This document shows, in pieces, positions 6,000 to 10,804 of a stretch of DNA of 10,804 nt (positions are counted from its first letter, which is position 1; each line of letters begins with the position of its first letter). Location of the stretch: NCBI GenBank assembly GCA_003449615.1, contig DMHA01000284.1, positions 1 through 10,804 of the forward strand, written 5' to 3'. A model generated the notes under the pieces. It did not search any database and was not told the origin of the DNA. It saw only the letters and a list, made by a program, of their open reading frames with translations. The position numbers and the translations under genes were made by a program. Source of the stretch: Flavobacterium sp. GTDB lineage: Bacteria; Bacteroidota; Bacteroidia; Flavobacteriales; Flavobacteriaceae.

Positions 6000-6371
6000 C
6001 TAAATGGTCACTTCTATTCGTGAGACTTTTAGTGTTTCAAGGTCTAGTCCTTGTAGGACTCCGTTTTGATCAATATAGGCTTTAGAGTAGTTTGTGTTTT
6101 GGTGATTTTCATTGACAAAACCCAGTTTTGTCAATTCTATTTCTCTTTGTTCAGTTGTTAAAAGTGCCAAAGCTTCACAGAAAAAATCAATATTGTCTAT
6201 AAATGATTGTCTAGCTTCTTCTCCTGTATTTCCATATCCGCTTACAGATAAAGCAGGGGCAATAAAAACAAAAAAATCGCCGTCTTTTACCTCGTAAACG
6301 GAAACAGACAGTTTAATAACACTATTATTAATTTGTAATGTTTCTTTAACTTCCTTAAATATTAAGTTCAT
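6000..6371 (-). CDS. hicB: HicB-family antitoxin
   Basis: The gene encodes 123 residues. The N-terminal half has the HicB partial RNase H-like fold: YEVKDGDFFVFIAPALSVSGYGNTGEEARQSFIDNIDFF has the alternating strands, then the G-x-[GT]-x-x-E-A helix typical of the family. In HicBA systems this domain caps HicA and often represses the operon. The C-terminal part (NENHQNTNYSKAYIDQNG...) shows no helix-turn-helix or ribbon-helix-helix that I can recognise. The reading frame is intact, in contrast to the damaged hicA that starts 4 bases after its TAG (6002-6000). Here the order is antitoxin then toxin. A good promoter lies just upstream (6423-6391), with a predicted leader of only about 13 nt. 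If still made, this is an antitoxin without a working partner in this locus. Confidence 0.85.
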   Translation of the reverse strand: MNLIFKEVKETLQINNSVIKLSVSVYEVKDGDFFVFIAPALSVSGYGNTGEEARQSFIDNIDFFCEALALLTTEQREIELTKLGFVNENHQNTNYSKAYIDQNGVLQGLDLETLKVSRIEVTI

Positions 6372-6390
6372 TTGAGATTGTTTTTATTTA

Positions 6391-6423
6391 CAAAGATATT
6401 GTTTTTAAAATATTTATAGACAA
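6391..6423 (-). promoter_or_regulatory. Promoter of hicBA (-33 TTG, -7 TATCTTTG)
   Basis: On the minus strand TTG (6423-6421), 22 bases, then TATCTTTG (6398-6391), a full match to TAnnTTTG. Transcription would start near 6384, just before the hicB ATG at 6371. Confidence 0.65.
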
Positions 6424-6793
6424 TATAGTAGGTCCTTATTTATAAGCAATTGTTTTTCATTTTTTCTCGTATCAAATTGGCTTTACTTATTCGCTTTAGA
6501 TTGGAACATTAACATTTTTTTCATTTAAAAGCCATAGTCCTATCTTATTTAGTGAAATTTTAATCCTTTTAAAATTTCAAAAAAGTGTTATTTGCCAAAA
6601 ATCACAAAATTGAAAAAACAGGATAAAAATTGATAGTGATAAATATAGAATCAATGGTTTTCCTTTTTATAATAATTAGAATGATTTCTTAAAAACCTTA
6701 AACGCTACATTAGAAATTTTATAAATCTCTTAATTTCAATCGCCTAATCATAGGGTTATTACGTGCTTTACGATAAAAAACGGGCTGAGGGTT
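6424..6793. other. Non-coding AT-rich spacer of about 370 bp
   Basis: I find no convincing gene here on either strand. It contains one perfect 10-bp palindrome, GAAATTTTAA (6554-6563) with TTAAAATTTC (6569-6578), which has no T-run on the correct side and is not a terminator. Position and composition suggest decayed or inserted sequence between the hicBA remnant and the kinase fragment. Confidence 0.5.
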
Positions 6794-7017
6794 CTAAAAC
6801 AACCCATTCAATTCCGCATCAATTTTATTGATAATCATTCCCAAATCTTCAGGATTGTCTACGAAATTGATGTTGTCTACATCAATAATCAATAATTTTC
6901 CTTTGGTGTAGGTTTGAATCCAAGCTTCGTAGCGTTCGTTCAATCGGTTGAGGTATTCAATAGAAATAGTGTTCTCATATTCGCGACCGCGTTTGTGAAT
7001 TTGTCCTACCAAATTAG
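6794..7017 (-). pseudogene. C-terminal fragment of a deoxynucleoside kinase (5'-truncated)
   Basis: Read on the minus strand, PNLVGQIHKRGREYENTISI, then EYLNRLNERYEAWIQTY, and further GKLLIIDVDNINFVDNPEDLG to ELNGLF and TAG at 6796-6794. This is the end of the deoxynucleoside kinase/dNK family that phosphorylates deoxynucleosides for nucleotide salvage: KRGREYE is the LID segment (R-x-R-x-x-E) that closes over ATP, followed by the conserved Y-L-x-x-L-x-x-x-Y helix. A normal enzyme of this kind has about 200 residues. Here homology starts at about 7017 and the frame is closed by a stop codon (7023-7021) immediately upstream, so the P-loop and substrate-binding two-thirds are gone. A TTG at 7012 could in principle start a 72-residue product but is simply the native Leu codon. 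Loss of the front part coincides with the start of the XRE/GLPGLI region. Confidence 0.85.
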
Positions 7018-7071
7018 GTATTTAGTCAAACAATTATATACTAAATTTTTACAAAGAATCACCATAAAATT

Positions 7072-7479
7072 TTAACTTTTAACATATTTATGTAACTGTG
7101 TTTTTAACGTTTGATTATCTTCTTTTAGTGTAGTATTTGTTTCTTTATAAAATTGGTTTTGTTCTTTGAGTAATTCAATTTGATTTTCAAGGGAAGATAT
7201 TAATTTTTCAGAATAGGCATTGGTAACTATAACTCCAGAACCTCCTTGTGATTGATCATTATTAGTATGATTGATTTCTATTTTATCTTCACCAAGTAGT
7301 TTAGTGATATCAACTTCAAGCACATTGGCAATATTTTTTAGAGTTTCAATATCCATTTTGTATTTGTTGTTTTCAATTTTGGCATAGGTGGATTGATTAA
7401 CACCTATCGCCTCATAAATTTCTTGCTGCTTCTTGTCTTTTTCTAAGCGATGTTTTCTGATGTTTTCTCCAATATTCAT
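7072..7479 (-). CDS. XRE-family transcriptional regulator with a C-terminal coiled coil
   Basis: The gene encodes 135 residues. Residues 3-62 are a Cro/C1-type helix-turn-helix (IGENIRKHRLEKDKKQQEIY with the recognition region EAIGVNQSTYAKIENNKYKM, then LKNIANVLEVDITKLLGE), which binds operator DNA as a dimer. Residues 63-88 are a Gly/Ser/Asn-rich linker. Residues 90-130 (EKLISSLENQIELLKEQNQF and on) have regular Leu/Ile heptads and should form a coiled coil for dimerisation. This layout is common for small Bacteroidota regulators, often orphan or linked to mobile regions. It is transcribed away from the 7720 operon across a 240-bp shared upstream region, so it is the natural candidate to control that operon and itself, though this is inference. 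It starts just beyond the break point of the truncated kinase gene. Confidence 0.88.
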   Translation of the reverse strand: MNIGENIRKHRLEKDKKQQEIYEAIGVNQSTYAKIENNKYKMDIETLKNIANVLEVDITKLLGEDKIEINHTNNDQSQGGSGVIVTNAYSEKLISSLENQIELLKEQNQFYKETNTTLKEDNQTLKTQLHKYVKS

Positions 7480-7509
7480 AATTTTTATGTTTAATTTCGT
7501 AAATATAAT

Positions 7510-7536
7510 TAAAAAATTATTATTTGGAATTTTTTA
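7510..7536. promoter_or_regulatory. Inverted repeat in the divergent region, candidate XRE operator
   Basis: TAAAAAATT (7510-7518) and AATTTTTTA (7528-7536) form a perfect 9-bp inverted repeat with a 9-bp spacer. It lies 31-57 bases upstream of the XRE start codon. Its symmetry suits a dimeric HTH regulator, but such AT-only palindromes arise easily by chance here. Confidence 0.3.
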
Positions 7537-7563
7537 TGGTAATAAAGAATGTATTAGTCTATA

Positions 7564-7596
7564 TTTGGCATTATTTATTTCATAAATTTATATTTG
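7564..7596 (+). promoter_or_regulatory. Promoter of the secreted peptide-GLPGLI-receptor operon
   Basis: TTTG (7564-7567), 21 bases, then TATATTTG (7589-7596): both boxes match the Bacteroidota consensus at proper spacing. The predicted start is near 7603, leaving a leader of about 117 nt before the ATG at 7720. A second TATATTTG at 7560-7567 overlaps the -33 box and has no partner of its own. Confidence 0.7.
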
Positions 7597-7719
7597 ATTT
7601 GTATAACTAAAAAACATTCTTAAATATTTTTTTAAAACAAAGTGCACGTTGTAGATAATTAAGATAAAAGGATAAAGTTTTTTAGAAAATCAATTTATTA
7701 ATCATTAATTTTACTCATT

Positions 7720-7965
7720 ATGAAAAAACTTATTTTAACTTTTATTGCAATGGTTGGTTTTGCTTTTACTTCACAAGCACAATGTGACTCCCAGTCTACT
7801 TTAGTTAACACGGGATGTGGCACTGTTACCTGTCTTAGTGTTGAAATTCCTTTAACAGGATATCTAGAAGTTGATAGTGCAAATTATGCAGCAACAGGCG
7901 GTACAATGAGGAGAAAGCCTTCTCTCAGAGAAGCACTTGATTATGCTGCACAAGAATGTCCATAA
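7720..7965 (+). CDS. Small secreted cysteine-containing protein of unknown function
   Basis: The gene encodes 81 residues. Residues 1 to about 20 (MKKLILTFIAMVGFAFTSQA) form a typical flavobacterial Sec signal peptide; cleavage after A20 would leave a mature peptide of about 61 residues starting QCDSQ. The mature part has four cysteines (C22, C33, C38, C80), enough for two disulfide bonds, a neutral Gly/Thr/Ser-rich middle and a basic patch MRRKPSLRE (63-71) near the end. I do not recognise a family. C22 is not preceded by a lipobox. It is the first gene of the operon, 3 nt upstream of the GLPGLI gene. Possible roles include a secreted peptide, a cargo of the downstream outer-membrane protein, or a small periplasmic partner; none can be chosen from sequence. 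Confidence 0.75.
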   Translation: MKKLILTFIAMVGFAFTSQAQCDSQSTLVNTGCGTVTCLSVEIPLTGYLEVDSANYAATGGTMRRKPSLREALDYAAQECP

Positions 7966-7968
7966 TTT

Positions 7969-8796
7969 ATGAAAAAAATAATCATATTAATAGTTTTTTC
8001 AATTGGATACTGTGGTCTTTCACAAACAAAGACGACTAAGGATTCTGATTTTTTGATTTCTTATCAACTGGATTATAAAAAGTTTATAACATCAGAGGCA
8101 AATCTAAGTGCAAATACACTATTGATTGTTACTAGTCAAGGTTCATTATTTACTTTTGAAGCGATGATGAACCTTAGTAAAATTCAACAGGAAAGAGAGA
8201 TTACTATAGCTGATGCGCTTGCAAACAGACCGCCCTTTTATTTTTTGATAAAGAGCGATAGTGAAACAACGGTACATTATGAAGGAATAGGAAGCGACAC
8301 TTATAATTTTAAAGAAAAACTCAATCGAGTTTGGGAATTAATTAATCAAGATACATTAATAAGTGGTTATTCTTGTAAAAAAGCGATTCTAAATTATGCA
8401 GGCAGAAAATGGAGTGGATGGTATGCTCCAGAAATACCGATTGCAGTTGGGCCGTATAAGTTTCACGGTTTACCAGGATTAATTATGAATATAAAAGACA
8501 GTGAAGGTGTTTTTAATTTTACAGTTAGTGAAATAAAGAAAGGAAATTTAGTTACCGACTCTAGAATTGAAAATTATTTTGTAAAAGATGGAGCCAGGCC
8601 ATTTGAAACTATTGACATAAACGAATTTTATAAAATTAGAGGAAAATTCTATAAAATGAATGTAAATGAAAGATTACAATATATGAATCGTGACGAATTA
8701 GCAAAGCCCACTTATTTAATAACTGATTTAAATGGGGAAAAAGTTCGTGTGAATACGCAGCCCAAAACTAGAAATTTTATTGAGCTTGTCGAATGA
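7969..8796 (+). CDS. GLPGLI-family periplasmic or secreted protein
   Basis: The gene encodes 275 residues. An N-terminal signal peptide (residues 1 to about 19, IIILIVFSIGYCGLSQ) sends it out of the cytoplasm. The name-giving motif is exact: GPYKFHGLPGLIM (161-173). It is preceded by the conserved G-Y-x-C-x-K-A (133-139, GYSCKKA) and G-R-K-W-x-x-W-Y-x-x-E-I-P (145-157), as in other members. The family is largely confined to Bacteroidota and has no established biochemical role; its genes very often sit beside TonB-dependent-receptor-like genes, exactly as here. It starts 3 nt after the small secreted protein gene, and its stop codon overlaps the ATG of the next gene (ATGA at 8793-8796), indicating translational coupling in one operon. 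Confidence 0.93.
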   Translation: MKKIIILIVFSIGYCGLSQTKTTKDSDFLISYQLDYKKFITSEANLSANTLLIVTSQGSLFTFEAMMNLSKIQQEREITIADALANRPPFYFLIKSDSETTVHYEGIGSDTYNFKEKLNRVWELINQDTLISGYSCKKAILNYAGRKWSGWYAPEIPIAVGPYKFHGLPGLIMNIKDSEGVFNFTVSEIKKGNLVTDSRIENYFVKDGARPFETIDINEFYKIRGKFYKMNVNERLQYMNRDELAKPTYLITDLNGEKVRVNTQPKTRNFIELVE

Positions 8797-10804
8797 TTTT
8801 GAAAAAACACAATAATTTTAGAATCTTTATTTTTATGGCATTCCTAATCGGAATGCCTTTTTTTGTAGTTGGTCAGCAATACGAAATAAATGGAACTATA
8901 CTTGACGCTACAAGTAAACCAATAGTTAATGCTATAATTATGGCAACAGATACTAAAAGTCAGGCCAATATACTTGCGTACAAAAGTTCGGACGCAAATG
9001 GAAATTATAAATTGGTTTTGAATAATGAATTTAAATTAGATAGTATATGGATATTAGTGAGGCATATATCTTATGAAACTATCCGCTTAAAAGTTCCAAT
9101 AAAAAGCGCTAAAAATGATTTTCAACTTAACGTAAAAACCCAAGAACTTGATGAAGTTCTCATAAAAAAAGCAAAAATAGTTGAGATAAAAGGAGATACA
9201 ATTACCTATAATGTTGATGGCTTAAAAGCCGCAAAAGACTATACTATTGAAGAAGTTATTAACCGAATACCAGGGGTAACCATAACTGAGACAGGACAGA
9301 TCAGGTATCTTGAAAAACCGATAAGCCATTTGTATATTAATGGAGTAGATTTACTAGAAGGCGGTTATGCTATTGCAACACAAGGAATTCCTGCTGATGC
9401 AGTTAAGGAAATTGATGTAATGAAAAAGCATCATCATGAACGCATTAATATAGGTAGAAGCGAAACAGATAATGTGTCATTTAACTTGAAAATTAAAGAA
9501 GATGTAGGCTTGTTTTTTGGCAGCTTAAAAGGAGATGTTGGGACACCATTTCTTACTAGAAAGGTTGATGCTACACCAATTTATTTTAAAGATAAGTTTC
9601 AAAATATTAGTAGTGGTAAATTAAACAATACTGGAAAAACGCTTCGTGATATTGGCAGTGATTTAACTTCTGGGATAAGTGTTGGGGGGTTATTGTTAGA
9701 AGAAACACACGTTATTAAAGTACTGAATATTTATGGATTAGCCATTTCGGAAAAGTATTGGCTCAATAATGACTCTTATGCAATAACTAATGATGCTTTA
9801 CACAAAGTTAATGATTCAACTATTGTAAAATGGAATCTTAATTATGTTAATGAACTAAGCAAAATAGAGAATAGTGTATCAACTAGATTTTTGACTAATA
9901 ATGAAGCGAGCAATGTTATAAATAGAAGTCGAAATCAATTAAATACTGAACGTTTTAATGCTGGAGTTAATCAAGAAATTAATAAACGCAATTTCTATTT
10001 AAAGAACAACACCAATTATAAATTTGCAAATGATACAGGTATAGAAAGAGTTTTTCTTAACACTAACTATATTGAAGCAAATTACTTATATGACAATTTT
10101 CAGCTTAGCAATAGTACTAGTTTAAAAACTTTAATAGGTAAAAAAAATATATTACAAAGTGGACTAGTTGTGCAATATGACCACAATATAGAAAAACTTA
10201 GAGTATCACCGCCAGTTTTTGAAACCTTCATAGGAAATAGTACTGGTGCAGATGCTACATTACAGCATGTTTCTGTTAAAAAAATTAATCTAGCTGGTTT
10301 TACCCAATACGATTTTAAATTATTGAAATTAGAATGGAATCTTAATCAGAAGCTGAAATATAATAGTTTTAGATTTGATAGTAACCTAAAACAAATTTCA
10401 AATTTTTCTAGCCAAAGCTTCCCTTTAGCAGGCAATTTTGATTATCAAAAAGTTGTAACAACGACTAAACTCAATTCAAAAATAAATATAGGCAAAGCAA
10501 TGTTTTCATGGGGTTTATCGGCGGACTATATTAATTTAAATTCTATCGAGAACAATAACGCTATTTTAGCAATAAGTGATTCTTTTTTATTTGTACAACC
10601 CAATATATCAGCTAAATATAGTTTTAATACAAGTTGGGATTTAGGTGTTAATTATAATTTAAATAATACTATCTCCGATTTTTCACAGCTTTATACACCT
10701 GTGATTTTAACTAGTTTTAATTCAATTGTTCAAAATCCAAATTTTGTTAATATAGTAAAAACCAATTCACTTGCACCTTATATAAATTATAATAATATTT
10801 TAAA
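8793..10804 (+). CDS. TonB-dependent-receptor-like outer-membrane protein with a carboxypeptidase-like domain (3' partial)
   Basis: The frame stays open from ATG 8793 to the end of the window (670 codons visible). A long signal peptide covers residues 1 to about 28 (core IFIFMAFLIGMPFFVVGQ). Residues 29-115 are a CarboxypepD_reg-like beta-sandwich (INGTILDATSKPIVNAIIMA). Residues 116-240 resemble the plug domain of this family: LDEVLIKK, KGDTITYNVDGLKAAKDYTI, then EEVINRIPGVTIT and INGVDL, IPADAVKEIDVM. The rest is Asn/Ser/Tyr-rich beta structure expected of an outer-membrane barrel. Genes of this type regularly follow GLPGLI genes. Substrate and TonB dependence are unknown. Where relatives usually have a sequence like ENHQP after the plug motif, this one has KKHHHERIN (211-219). 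The barrel C-terminus lies beyond the window. Confidence 0.9.
   Translation, partial: MILKKHNNFRIFIFMAFLIGMPFFVVGQQYEINGTILDATSKPIVNAIIMATDTKSQANILAYKSSDANGNYKLVLNNEFKLDSIWILVRHISYETIRLKVPIKSAKNDFQLNVKTQELDEVLIKKAKIVEIKGDTITYNVDGLKAAKDYTIEEVINRIPGVTITETGQIRYLEKPISHLYINGVDLLEGGYAIATQGIPADAVKEIDVMKKHHHERINIGRSETDNVSFNLKIKEDVGLFFGSLKGDVGTPFLTRKVDATPIYFKDKFQNISSGKLNNTGKTLRDIGSDLTSGISVGGLLLEETHVIKVLNIYGLAISEKYWLNNDSYAITNDALHKVNDSTIVKWNLNYVNELSKIENSVSTRFLTNNEASNVINRSRNQLNTERFNAGVNQEINKRNFYLKNNTNYKFANDTGIERVFLNTNYIEANYLYDNFQLSNSTSLKTLIGKKNILQSGLVVQYDHNIEKLRVSPPVFETFIGNSTGADATLQHVSVKKINLAGFTQYDFKLLKLEWNLNQKLKYNSFRFDSNLKQISNFSSQSFPLAGNFDYQKVVTTTKLNSKINIGKAMFSWGLSADYINLNSIENNNAILAISDSFLFVQPNISAKYSFNTSWDLGVNYNLNNTISDFSQLYTPVILTSFNSIVQNPNFVNIVKTNSLAPYINYNNIL

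Noticed and set aside
6554..6578. Perfect 10-bp palindrome as a terminator
   Set aside because: It is AT-only and has no T-run downstream on either strand.
6722..6793. Short minus-strand open stretch (NPQPVFYRKARNNPMIRRLK, and on) in frame after the kinase stop codon
   Set aside because: Only about 24 codons with no recognisable family; it could be the trace of an old gene, but chance is as likely.

Overview
The window is AT-rich and reads as a member of the Bacteroidota, most likely a Flavobacterium or close relative. The reasons are the overall protein style, signal peptides that end in ...AQ or ...GQ, a GLPGLI-family protein followed by a TonB-plug-like outer-membrane protein, and several upstream matches to the Bacteroidota promoter (-33 TTG/TTTG, -7 TAnnTTTG). 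Shine-Dalgarno sequences are largely absent. The genus is an inference from protein resemblance, not from a search.

Layout. Positions 1-126 hold the tail of an unidentified gene. Positions 130-1461 form an accessory stretch that looks like a small cassette array. It contains a putative lipoprotein gene (251-739) bounded by a 24-bp imperfect inverted repeat (130-153 and 714-737), then a MazF/PemK-type toxin-antitoxin pair (823-1363) with its own terminator. A 50-bp, 48/50-identical direct repeat lies at the end of each unit (667-716 and 1412-1461). Positions 1572-5500 are a housekeeping block on the plus strand: an AlkA-like DNA glycosylase, soluble inorganic pyrophosphatase (ppa) and a membrane-integral, ion-pumping pyrophosphatase (hppA). 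Strong terminators follow ppa and hppA. Both pyrophosphatases draw on the same pool of cytoplasmic PPi: Ppa releases the energy as heat, HppA stores part of it as an ion gradient.

Positions 5575-7012, all on the minus strand, are a graveyard. It holds a C-terminal fragment of a HigA-like antitoxin, a frameshifted hicA toxin gene, an intact hicB antitoxin gene with a good promoter, and the last 70 or so codons of a deoxynucleoside kinase cut off at about 7018. Right after that break comes an XRE regulator (minus strand, 7072-7479). It diverges from a plus-strand operon with a clear promoter at 7564-7596, which encodes a small secreted cysteine-containing protein (7720), a GLPGLI-family protein (7969) and a TonB-dependent-receptor-like outer-membrane protein (8793, running off the window). 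The three genes are spaced by 3 nt and by a 4-nt ATGA overlap, so they are almost certainly co-transcribed.

The most notable points are: (1) HppA carries a Cys/Met-rich C-terminal extension of about 125 residues that is not part of the normal pump and should face the periplasm; (2) its ion-gate glutamate appears to sit in TM5 (E185) instead of TM6; (3) the repeat-bounded cassettes at 130-1461, where the repeat supplies the last 23 codons of the lipoprotein gene; (4) the short secreted peptide, GLPGLI and plug-barrel operon of unknown purpose next to an XRE regulator. No CRISPR array, tRNA, rRNA or transposase gene was seen.
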